The notes under the pieces were generated by a model. It did no database searches, was not told the DNA's origin, and saw only the letters and a program-made list of their open reading frames with translations. A stretch of DNA of 14,828 bases from Patescibacteria group bacterium. Its GTDB lineage: Bacteria; Patescibacteriota; Gracilibacteria; UBA1369; PNNO01. Below, piece after piece: positions 7,647 through 13,617 of the stretch (its first letter is position 1; each line of letters begins with the position of its first letter). The stretch spans positions 1 to 14,828 of the forward strand of contig JAHJMX010000003.1 in assembly GCA_018821175.1 (NCBI GenBank), in the 5' to 3' direction. Made by a program: the position numbers and the translations under genes.

Positions 7647-7651
7647 TTTAT

Positions 7652-8098
7652 CTAAACATTAAAGAAGTCGAACTGTGTTACCCCTACTACTACTGCCAAA
7701 GATATTGCGCAAATTACCATTGCGATTACAGTCATAGTAAAAATCGATTTTGCTTTATCGAGCGTTTCTGTTTCTCCTTGTGAAATAATCATTAGTACAC
7801 CTGCGATTACAAAACTGATAAATGCAAGTATATTTGCTAAAATCAAAGCATATTTAATTATCTTCCCAATTGATAATTCAATATCTGCTGTTTCAGGAAG
7901 CGAGGCAATGTAGTCCGTTGTATTTCCAGGCGCACCTTCTTTTGTTCCAGAACTAAATTTATAAATCAAATCATCTGCAGTAACTGGAGTGGTTGTTGAA
8001 GTACTGTCATTCGCTGCAAAGGCAGTATACGAATGTACAAATGTTATTAAAATGACGCTTGCTAGAATCCCTATTTGTAATATTTTTTTTATTTTCAT
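7652..8098 (-). CDS. T4SS-pilin-like small membrane protein, array member 4
   Basis: A 148-residue protein with a signal peptide ending near A-F-A (about residue 28) and a Ser/Thr/Asp-rich mature N terminus. It then has two membrane helices at about 79-106 and 119-140, separated by the loop G-E-T-E-T-L-D-K-A-K. The loop has the same spacing from Gly to Lys (nine residues) as in the other four array members. It lacks the extracytoplasmic Cys pair seen in members 2 and 5. It ends in TAG and lies three bases after member 3, so it is surely co-transcribed. Function is unknown beyond family resemblance to VirB2/TrbC-type pilins. Confidence 0.8.
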   Translation of the reverse strand: MKIKKILQIGILASVILITFVHSYTAFAANDSTSTTTPVTADDLIYKFSSGTKEGAPGNTTDYIASLPETADIELSIGKIIKYALILANILAFISFVIAGVLMIISQGETETLDKAKSIFTMTVIAMVICAISLAVVVGVTQFDFFNV

Positions 8099-8101
8099 TT
8101 T

Positions 8102-8518
8102 TTAAGTTGATAGTCCGAAATATCCTGTATAGAAAACGAGTTGTACAATTGCATATGACAGTAAACTTATTACAAGCCCAATGACTGCAAAAAGTACTGT
8201 ATTTTTCGCATTCCCAATTTTTTCAGTATTTCCATATGCAGTTAAAAATTGCATTGCCCCAACCACAATGAAAAGTACACTTAAAGGAATTGCAAATTTA
8301 ATAACTGTCATCGCGATTTTTGGCAAAAATTCATCTTTAATCGCATGTCCCATTTCCGTTACGTTAGAGTCTTTGTATGGTGCCGGCAAAGTTGAAATAT
8401 TTGGAATCTTCGGAATTGTAGTTTGGCTGTCTTGTGCCAAAACTTCACGTGGCAATATCATATTTACACATATGATGTTAAAGGCAATAAATCCTAAATT
8501 TCGTAAATTTTTATACAA
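8102..8518 (-). CDS. T4SS-pilin-like small membrane protein, array member 3, TTG start
   Basis: A 138-residue protein. The only start that keeps a full signal peptide (cleavage near V-L-A, residue 28) is a TTG at 8518, which overlaps the stop of member 2 by eight bases. The first in-frame ATG (8461, residue 20) would remove most of the signal, so TTG is preferred. The mature part has a Pro/Thr-rich stretch and then membrane helices at about 66-94 and 106-130. They are joined by G-N-T-E-K-I-G-N-A-K, the shared array motif. The short overlap and TTG start point to translational coupling and perhaps lower expression than its neighbours. It is a VirB2/TrbC-like protein by layout; partner and function are unknown. 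Confidence 0.78.
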   Translation of the reverse strand: MYKNLRNLGFIAFNIICVNMILPREVLAQDSQTTIPKIPNISTLPAPYKDSNVTEMGHAIKDEFLPKIAMTVIKFAIPLSVLFIVVGAMQFLTAYGNTEKIGNAKNTVLFAVIGLVISLLSYAIVQLVFYTGYFGLST

Positions 8519-9047
8519 AGAATGTTGGATTAATTGTGTAAAGAATTAGCCCTGATAAAAACAGCACCACTAGCCCAGCTATTGATTTCATAATACGGTC
8601 TTTGGCCCCTTGTATAGCTTCTGAATTCCCGTTTGAAGCGATAATTAAAATCCCACTATAAACCATTGTTAGTACGGCAATAATCCCTATTATACTGGCT
8701 GCCCATTTATAAATCATACCAATGTATGTATATAAAAGATTTGCTCCAGAATCAGATTTAATGATTTGTATCCTTTGACAAGTTACTGTTCCACCTGGAG
8801 TACATGTGCTTTTGATGTCGCAAACACGCGCTCCATTTTGCGTTTTGGTATCACAAACTCTATAACAAATATCAGAAATCCCTTTTTCTGTTTGCCCAAT
8901 AGGTTCTTCCAGTATAACGAAAAAACCATCTTTAGCAGTAGAGTAGGTTGTGCAAAGTGAACCATCTCCAGCTTCTGCAAAAGTTATGCTTGAACTTAGT
9001 CCAAAAAATATGATTAGTCCTGCGATGATAGTTCCAAATTTTTTCAT
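8511..9047 (-). CDS. T4SS-pilin-like membrane protein with a six-Cys domain, array member 2
   Basis: The longest array member at 178 residues. A signal peptide ends near T-F-A (residue 24). A mature extracytoplasmic segment of about 80 residues carries six Cys (32, 61, 65, 76, 82, 90), a number compatible with three disulfides. Two membrane helices follow at about 105-137 and 151-172 with the linking loop G-N-S-E-A-I-Q-G-A-K. The six-Cys insert sets it apart from its paralogs and suggests a folded domain outside the membrane, so it may be a specialised subunit rather than a repeated filament unit. It lies nine bases after member 1 and overlaps member 3 by eight bases. Confidence 0.8.
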   Translation of the reverse strand: MKKFGTIIAGLIIFFGLSSSITFAEAGDGSLCTTYSTAKDGFFVILEEPIGQTEKGISDICYRVCDTKTQNGARVCDIKSTCTPGGTVTCQRIQIIKSDSGANLLYTYIGMIYKWAASIIGIIAVLTMVYSGILIIASNGNSEAIQGAKDRIMKSIAGLVVLFLSGLILYTINPTFFV

Positions 9048-9056
9048 AGAATCTAT

Positions 9057-9506
9057 TTAAGTTGTGTAGAACAGTGACTGGACAAAAGTGACGATGATTA
9101 GCGATGTGAAAACAACTACTAACCCAATTATCGCATACGTAATCATGCTTTTTCCTTTTTCTTGCATTTGTGAATTCCCGTGAGAAATCATCAAAGTTAT
9201 TCCTCCAATAATTATGAATAAAAGTGAGAATGAACCGATAATCATTGTTAAAATTTCAATTGTTTTAATTATGAAATAACCAAGGGCGTCTCCTTTTGTT
9301 GTCTTCCCTTCCTTCCCTTCCTCCTCGGCCAAATAAGTTTGCCCTCCATCAATTTTCAAATATTTCCCTACTTCAAATTTATCAGTAGTATCTCCGCTTG
9401 CAGCTGCACTCACATTCAAAGTGAAAAACGAAAAAGTTATGCAAGTTACAATAATTGCTATAATTATTTTTCCAATTCTAATTTTTATTCCTTCGGTTTT
9501 CATCAT
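9057..9506 (-). CDS. T4SS-pilin-like small membrane protein, array member 1
   Basis: A 149-residue protein beginning with two consecutive Met codons (9506 or 9503). Its basic N-region and hydrophobic core form a signal peptide ending near V-S-A (about residue 34). A Gly/Glu/Lys-rich mature stretch is followed by membrane helices at about 76-107 and 121-146, joined by G-N-S-Q-M-Q-E-K-G-K; here Gly replaces the Ala found before Lys in the other four. The first pilin-like gene after pilT, it begins seven bases past the pilT stop. It belongs to the VirB2/TrbC-like group by layout; the functional role is not known. Confidence 0.8.
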   Translation of the reverse strand: MMKTEGIKIRIGKIIIAIIVTCITFSFFTLNVSAAASGDTTDKFEVGKYLKIDGGQTYLAEEEGKEGKTTKGDALGYFIIKTIEILTMIIGSFSLLFIIIGGITLMISHGNSQMQEKGKSMITYAIIGLVVVFTSLIIVTFVQSLFYTT

Positions 9507-9513
9507 TTAAGTT

Positions 9514-10560
9514 TTAAATTTCAATTTCTTTTGGCATATAAAGAATCGCTTCCTCCTTATCAATCAAATCAGCATCTAATAAATCAGTTAATGCACGTTT
9601 CATTGTTTGCATTCCTTCGTTTGTGCTTGTTTCAATAACAGAATTAATTTGATGTGTGTTTCCTTTACGAATCATATTTGCAATTGCATGATTGTTGAAC
9701 ATAATTTCCATTGCCGCAATTCGTCCTTTTTTATCTTTTGTTTTAAGAAGACTTTGCCAAACAATAGCTTGAAGACCTTCTGCAAGTTGAGTTCTTATTT
9801 GATTTTGTTGTTCATGTGGGAATGCATCGACAATACGATCAATCGATTTAGCAGCACCACTAGTATGTAAAGTAGCAAGAACTAAATGCCCCGTTTCTGC
9901 TGCGGTTAATGCGAGTGAAATAGTTTCAAGATCACGCATTTCACCAATTAAAATAACATCTGGATCTTCACGCAAAGAAGATTTTAATGCTTTTTGAAAG
10001 CTTAAAGTATGTGTTCCAACTTCTCTCTGATCAATAATAGATTTTTGGTTTTCATGTATAAACTCTATTGGATCCTCAACTGTCAAAATATGTTTCGATT
10101 GAGCTATATTAATTTCATTTACAATTGCCGCAAGAGTTGTTGATTTACCAGAACTCGTAGGTCCAGTTATGATAACAAGTCCACTTTTCATTTGTGGAAT
10201 TTTTTTCAATTGTTGTGGAACATTCAATTCATCCATTGAATAAACTGTCGACGGGATAACCCTGAAGATTGCTCCAATTCCTTTCCTTTGTACAAACATA
10301 TTTACACGAAATCTTGCTATATTTTCAATGTCTATTGCAAAATCAAGATCCAAAGATTTTTGGAATCGCTGTTTTTGTTCTTCATTCATTATTTCGAGGA
10401 GATAGTCTTCTGCAGTTTTTTTTGTGAGAATTTCATGACTATCAATTTTAATTAAATCTCCATTAATTCTCAAAACAGGTTTATTCCCTGTCGTAATGTA
10501 AACATCAGAAGCTTTGTATTGAAGCGCTGTCCGCAAAATTTTATCTATTTTTAAAGCCAT
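9514..10560 (-). CDS. pilT: PilT-family pilus retraction ATPase
   Basis: A 348-residue secretion-superfamily ATPase of normal PilT length. The N-terminal PAS-like domain contains A-S-D-V-Y-I-T-T-G. The motor domain shows Walker A G-P-T-S-S-G-K-S-T at 133-141, an Asp box V-E-D-P-I-E-F at 161-167, Walker B V-I-L-I-G-E at 202-207 and a His box T-G-H-L-V-L-A-T-L-H-T at 223-233. The C-terminal N-H-A-I-A-N-M-I-R-K corresponds to the AIRNLIRE retraction motif, with only partial identity. PilT hexamers depolymerise pili from the cytoplasmic side. The gene is not with pilNOC but heads a six-gene operon with five small two-helix proteins, so its substrate could be either the type IV pilus or something built from those proteins. 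A promoter lies directly upstream. Confidence 0.95.
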   Translation of the reverse strand: MALKIDKILRTALQYKASDVYITTGNKPVLRINGDLIKIDSHEILTKKTAEDYLLEIMNEEQKQRFQKSLDLDFAIDIENIARFRVNMFVQRKGIGAIFRVIPSTVYSMDELNVPQQLKKIPQMKSGLVIITGPTSSGKSTTLAAIVNEINIAQSKHILTVEDPIEFIHENQKSIIDQREVGTHTLSFQKALKSSLREDPDVILIGEMRDLETISLALTAAETGHLVLATLHTSGAAKSIDRIVDAFPHEQQNQIRTQLAEGLQAIVWQSLLKTKDKKGRIAAMEIMFNNHAIANMIRKGNTHQINSVIETSTNEGMQTMKRALTDLLDADLIDKEEAILYMPKEIEI

Positions 10561-10598
10561 TTATATGTTTGTTTTTTGTATATTTATATTATCTTTAA

Positions 10599-10627
10599 AT
10601 TATATCACGAAAAACCCGTTTAATCAA
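10599..10627 (-). promoter_or_regulatory. Promoter of the pilT and pilin-array operon
   Basis: On the minus strand TTGATT (10622-10627) is followed after 17 bases by TATAAT (10599-10604). The -10 is preceded by TGA, giving an extended -10 (TGATATAAT). Transcription would start near 10592, leaving a leader of about 32 A-rich bases before the pilT ATG. The -35 lies inside the stem-loop proposed as the terminator of the preceding gene. Confidence 0.62.
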
Positions 10628-10630
10628 CGG
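10610..10630 (-). terminator. Candidate weak terminator after the dihydrouridine synthase gene
   Basis: Minus-strand CCGTTGATTAAACGG forms a five-pair stem with a five-base loop (10616-10630) and is followed by GTTTTT. It lies 36 bases after the stop. The stem is short, so readthrough into pilT is likely. Confidence 0.45.
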
Positions 10631-10666
10631 CAAGAGTGCTTTCTGTAGCGGAATGTATCAAAAATT

Positions 10667-11635
10667 TTATGCTGAATTTTCTTTGATTTCATTGAGCAAT
10701 CCCAATGCTTCTTTTTCGCTTTCAATTCTGACTAATCGATTTCTGTATTCTGATGCGCCGGGGAAACCTTTCACATACATTGCGAGGTGTTTTCTCATTT
10801 CAAGCATTGCGCGTTTTTCACCTTTTGTTGCAACACTCAATTTAACGTGTTGCTTTGCGAGATTTATCCAATCTGGCAATTTGATGTCTGGATTTATATT
10901 TTCTGGATTTAATGCATTATAAATTTCGTGCATAATCAATGGATTCCCAAAAGTTGCACGACCAACCATCACGCCATCAAGATTTTGAATGCGCTGCTTT
11001 GCGGTTTCTCCACTATCAATATCCCCATTCCCAATAACAGGTATTTTTAGGTTTTCTTTAATGCGATATATTGGCTCCCAGTCAGCTTTTCCACTGAATC
11101 CTTGTTTTGTTGTTCGTCCATGAATTGTTAATAATTTTGCACCAGCTTGTTCAAGATTTAGGCAAAATTTTTGGAATTTTTCTTCGTCAAAAGACGAAAA
11201 TCCTATACGCGTTTTTACTGAAATTGGCAGAGATGTTACGTTTACTAGAGCATTGACAATTTCAGCTGCTAGATCAGGATTTTTGATTAAAGCAGAACCA
11301 TGGTCTGAACCAATAACTTTCTTAGCAGGGCACCCCATATTGATATCAATTGCTGCAATTCCAAGTTGTTCGAGATATTTTGCAGATTCAATAAAATTTT
11401 CTGGATGTTTTCCAAAAAGTTGAACAACAAGAGGTTGTTCAGATGGATTGAATTCAAGTTTTTGAAAAGAAGTCTTGCTATTGTATTTAAGCGCATCTGC
11501 ACTTGTAAATTCAGTGAAGCAAATAACTCCAGGCACAAATTTTTTTATGAGTTGCCTAAAAGCAGAGTCTGTATAACCTTCCATTGGCGCAAGTGCCAAT
11601 ATTGGCCTTTTGGCTTTTTCCCATGAAAATTCCAT
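10667..11635 (-). CDS. dus: tRNA-dihydrouridine synthase
   Basis: A flavin enzyme that reduces specific uridines in tRNA to dihydrouridine. It has a TIM barrel of 322 residues from the chosen start. Family marks are A-P-M-E-G-Y-T-D-S-A-F-R near the N terminus, Q-L-F-G, and D-I-N-M-G-C-P-A-K-K-V with the catalytic Cys102. S-V-K-T-R-I-G-F and T-I-H-G-R-T follow, then G-N-G-D-I and M-V-G-R-A-T-F-G-N-P for FMN phosphate binding, with a helical C-terminal domain. The frame extends to a GTG at 11677, overlapping the upstream gene by 28 bases. The ATG at 11635, 14 bases after that gene's stop, is preferred because it gives the usual short lead-in to A-P-M. The NMGCPAKKV form is closest to DusB-type enzymes, but the exact target uridine cannot be told. 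Confidence 0.94.
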   Translation of the reverse strand: MEFSWEKAKRPILALAPMEGYTDSAFRQLIKKFVPGVICFTEFTSADALKYNSKTSFQKLEFNPSEQPLVVQLFGKHPENFIESAKYLEQLGIAAIDINMGCPAKKVIGSDHGSALIKNPDLAAEIVNALVNVTSLPISVKTRIGFSSFDEEKFQKFCLNLEQAGAKLLTIHGRTTKQGFSGKADWEPIYRIKENLKIPVIGNGDIDSGETAKQRIQNLDGVMVGRATFGNPLIMHEIYNALNPENINPDIKLPDWINLAKQHVKLSVATKGEKRAMLEMRKHLAMYVKGFPGASEYRNRLVRIESEKEALGLLNEIKENSA

Positions 11636-11649
11636 TTGAGTACTACGTT

Positions 11650-12528
11650 TTACATTCCAATTGTGCTCAGTATCCACTCAAAAACAGGATTTAGCAAGCC
11701 TTGGGTGTAAGCATAAATAGCTCCAGCAGTGATCCCAAGTAAGCCAACTATAACAATAATTTTTGCAGCTGTACTACTATGTGGGATTTCAGGAATCTGA
11801 GGAATATTTACTTCTGCTTGAGAAGCTACAGAAGGTGTATTTATAGGCTCACTTGTATTTGGTTTATTGAAAATATCTGCTGGAATTTCATCAGATATAT
11901 TGCTTTCTTCATGAGTTGTTGGTGTAGGCTCGACAACAGGTTCAGGAGTCGGTTCAGTAACAGGCTCAGGAGTGACAACAGGTTCAGGAGTCGGTTCAGG
12001 GGCAGCTTCGACGACAGGCTCAGGAGTGACAACAGGTTCAGGAGTCGGTTCAGCGACAGGTTCAGGAGCGACAACAGGTTCAGGAGTCGGTTCAGGGGCA
12101 GCTTCGACGACAGGCTCAGGAGTGACAACAGGTTCAGGTGCAGCTTCAGCGACAGGTTCAGGAGTGACAACAGGTTCAGGGGCAGCTTCGACGACAGGCT
12201 CAGGAGTAAAAACAGGCTCAGGAGTCGGTTCAGCAACACTCTCAGGGGCAGCTTCGACGACAGGCTCAGGAGCAGCTTCGACGACAGGCTCAGGAGTGAC
12301 AACAGGTTCAGGTGCAGCTTCAGCATGGATGCTGGCTCCGCTTAGAGCGTTTTCAGCTTCTTCTAAAAGATTTTTTATTTCGATGTTGTCAGGTGCAACT
12401 TCAAGAATTTCTTCGCATCCTTCTTTTACTTTGTCGAATTCCTTGGCATCTGACCAAGATTTTACTTTGGCAATAGCTTCATTAATTGTAACTATTTCTC
12501 CTGTATTTTGTGTATTTTGGTCGTCCAT
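11650..12528 (-). CDS. Tail-anchored protein with TPR-like head and Pro-Glu-Pro repeat stalk
   Basis: I do not recognise a named family. Its 292 residues show three parts. Residues 1-65 are acidic and helical, with a spacing like a tetratricopeptide repeat (A-K-E-F-D-K-V-K-E...I-L-E-V-A-P-D-N-I-E-I-K-N-L-L). Residues about 72-203 are a Pro/Glu/Val/Ala/Thr repeat with around 18 P-E-P triplets in mixed APEPVVTPEPVVEA-type units. Then, after a polar linker, one membrane helix lies at about 252-274, close to the C terminus. There is no signal peptide, so the head and stalk are probably cytoplasmic and the protein tail-anchored; the opposite topology cannot be excluded. Such repeats form stiff extended rods in TonB. 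It lies between a conserved hypothetical and dus, 43 bases after the former. An open frame on the opposite strand over the repeat is a by-product of the repeat. Confidence 0.85.
   Translation of the reverse strand: MDDQNTQNTGEIVTINEAIAKVKSWSDAKEFDKVKEGCEEILEVAPDNIEIKNLLEEAENALSGASIHAEAAPEPVVTPEPVVEAAPEPVVEAAPESVAEPTPEPVFTPEPVVEAAPEPVVTPEPVAEAAPEPVVTPEPVVEAAPEPTPEPVVAPEPVAEPTPEPVVTPEPVVEAAPEPTPEPVVTPEPVTEPTPEPVVEPTPTTHEESNISDEIPADIFNKPNTSEPINTPSVASQAEVNIPQIPEIPHSSTAAKIIVIVGLLGITAGAIYAYTQGLLNPVFEWILSTIGM
11937..12320. repeat. In-frame tandem repeat encoding the Pro-Glu-Pro stalk
   Basis: Short units built on CAGGTTCAGGAGT and CAGCTTCGACGACAGG are reiterated across about 380 bases. They form a higher-order repeat of 96 bases (32 codons): a 69-base stretch at 11974-12042 recurs without mismatch at 12070-12138, and a partial, rearranged copy begins at 12166. 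The region is visibly more GC-rich than its surroundings. All spacings noticed are multiples of three, so unit gain or loss would keep the frame. Confidence 0.9.
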
Positions 12529-12571
12529 TTTATTTTTTGTTTATTTGTTTTTGAATTAATTTTGAATATTT

Positions 12572-13144
12572 TTATAGGTTACTTAGATCTAAATCATCAT
12601 CTTCATCATCAGTTTTTGGCAATACATTCTCAATTGCAGCCCAATCACTCTCTTCAATTTCTGGAACAATGATCGTAACTTTGTCTCCAATTTCTGCTCT
12701 GAAATAAGTCACAGATGCAAGTAAAACATTGTATGCTTTCGCGTTTGCAATGACTTTATATTGACCTTCTTCATAAGTTAGAGTTCCAACAATTTTCTTT
12801 CTCTCAATTGGTCCAATTTGTTTGTAAATGAAAGTACCATCATCTTGGATAGTCAATTTAAGAACATCTCCAGGGATAAGTTTTGATTTACTAGCATAAT
12901 TAGCTGGGATTGGATAAGATCGTTTGTCTGGACCAATCATAGTTTGCCCATCAAATACTCCTTCTACAATCTGTCCTTCAGGAGAACTTGTAGTGTGGAG
13001 TTCAGCAGCAGCATCTTTATACTTCTTTCCAAGGTCAAGGCCTTCTCCACCTAAATCAGCAAGTACTTGTTTTGCAGATCGGATGCTAGATTCAGCACTT
13101 TCAAGCATTTCACGCAAAAGACCTATTTTAGAAGCTTTAGCCAT
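12572..13144 (-). CDS. Conserved hypothetical protein, CPR-type, acidic tail
   Basis: A 190-residue soluble protein with no signal peptide or membrane helix. Residues 1-50 form an amphipathic helical region (L-L-R-E-M-L-E-S-A-E-S-S-I-R-S-A-K-Q-V-L). Residues about 56-165 are mostly beta, with the striking V-E-G-V-F-D-G-Q-T-M-I-G-P-D and Y-P-I-P-A-N-Y-A-S-K-S-K-L, then P-G-D-V-L-K-L-T-I, F-I-Y-K-Q-I-G-P and V-L-L-A-S-V-T-Y-F. The last 15 residues are strongly acidic. I recall similar proteins as uncharacterised in CPR genomes, but cannot name a domain; the alternation of 'GD.L.L.I' strands hints at a small beta barrel binding nucleic acid, which is only a guess. It is first in its operon, behind its own extended -10 promoter, with a leader of about 25 A-rich bases. 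Confidence 0.82.
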   Translation of the reverse strand: MAKASKIGLLREMLESAESSIRSAKQVLADLGGEGLDLGKKYKDAAAELHTTSSPEGQIVEGVFDGQTMIGPDKRSYPIPANYASKSKLIPGDVLKLTIQDDGTFIYKQIGPIERKKIVGTLTYEEGQYKVIANAKAYNVLLASVTYFRAEIGDKVTIIVPEIEESDWAAIENVLPKTDDEDDDLDLSNL

Positions 13145-13175
13145 TTTTGTTTTTGTTAATATGTTTTGTCTTTAA

Positions 13176-13184
13176 AGTATATCA
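13176..13184 (-). promoter_or_regulatory. Extended -10 promoter of the hypothetical/repeat-protein/dus operon
   Basis: Minus-strand TGATATACT carries a TGn extension and a -10 TATACT (13176-13181). Transcription would begin near 13169, about 25 bases before the ATG at 13144. The -35 position at 17 bases (TGGATT) is poor, as is often the case with extended -10 promoters. It directly abuts the T tract of the sbp terminator. Confidence 0.52.
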
Positions 13185-13225
13185 AAAAAACGCATTCAAA
13201 TCCAGAGCTATAGGCTTGATAATGC
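13184..13225 (-). terminator. Intrinsic terminator after sbp
   Basis: Immediately past the sbp TAG, the minus strand pairs GCATT (13221-13225) with AATGC (13192-13196). Inner pairs CAAG/TTTG and CC/GG form around small bulges and a loop of about nine bases. A run of seven T (13184-13190) follows after one G. This is the best terminator in the window. Confidence 0.68.
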
Positions 13226-13226
13226 A

Positions 13227-13592
13227 CTAAAAAGCTTTTTTCTGTTTACGCTTTTGTAAAAAGTTTTGTAATAACACGCGTCTTGTGATTCCAACGTTTG
13301 AAAAAATTCTAAATGTGAAGACTACAGTTGCTGCTAAATACAGGTCTAATCCAAGCTTATCACCTAAGAAAGTTATGGCAATTGCTAAAATAATATTGAA
13401 AAATAATCCGCTAATAAAAATCACGGCATCATATTTGTCATTGGTGACTTCAGCGCGGATTGCACCAAAAAGCGCATCTAGAATACCAATACTTATAACC
13501 GCAGTATACCTTGTATACTCAATTGGAATAGTCACATCTATCGCGAAACCTGCAATAATACCAACTAAAATCCCGAATAAAGCCCAAATCAT
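13227..13592 (-). CDS. sbp: Small basic membrane protein Sbp (DUF1290 family)
   Basis: A 121-residue protein with three or four membrane helices and a Lys/Arg-rich tail. Family marks are T-I-P-I-E-Y-T-R-Y near the N terminus, the central I-G-I-L-D-A-L-F-G-A-I-R-A, then I-F-I-S-G-L-F-F-N and G-D-K-L-G-L-D-L-Y-L-A followed by F-R-I-F-S-N-V-G-I-T-R-R. These are close to the Firmicutes Sbp pattern. In Bacillus sbp lies in the division cluster between divIB (ftsQ) and ftsA; its exact role is unclear. Here it follows ftsQ by 25 bases, which supports both calls. It ends in TAG and is followed at once by a strong terminator, so it closes this operon instead of leading into ftsA-ftsZ. Confidence 0.86.
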   Translation of the reverse strand: MIWALFGILVGIIAGFAIDVTIPIEYTRYTAVISIGILDALFGAIRAEVTNDKYDAVIFISGLFFNIILAIAITFLGDKLGLDLYLAATVVFTFRIFSNVGITRRVLLQNFLQKRKQKKAF

Positions 13593-13617
13593 ATGTTAGT
13601 GAAAGTTAAATTATAAT

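Noticed and set aside
8181..8549. A 122-codon frame on the + strand opposite array members 2 and 3
   Set aside because: It lies against well-supported genes with signal peptides and membrane helices, and its translation shows no sensible domain.
11636..11677. GTG start 14 codons upstream for the dihydrouridine synthase
   Set aside because: It would overlap the previous gene by 28 bases and add residues not typical of the family; an ATG lies 14 bases after the previous stop.
11937..12320. Repeats considered as a CRISPR array
   Set aside because: No unique spacers occur between repeats, units are short and mixed, and the whole block is in frame in a protein gene.
11972..12559. A 195-codon open frame on the + strand with Gly-Ser-Gly-type repeats
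   Set aside because: It is the opposite-strand reading of the Pro-Glu-Pro repeat; repeat phasing removes stops. The minus-strand gene has a proper head, membrane helix and operon context.
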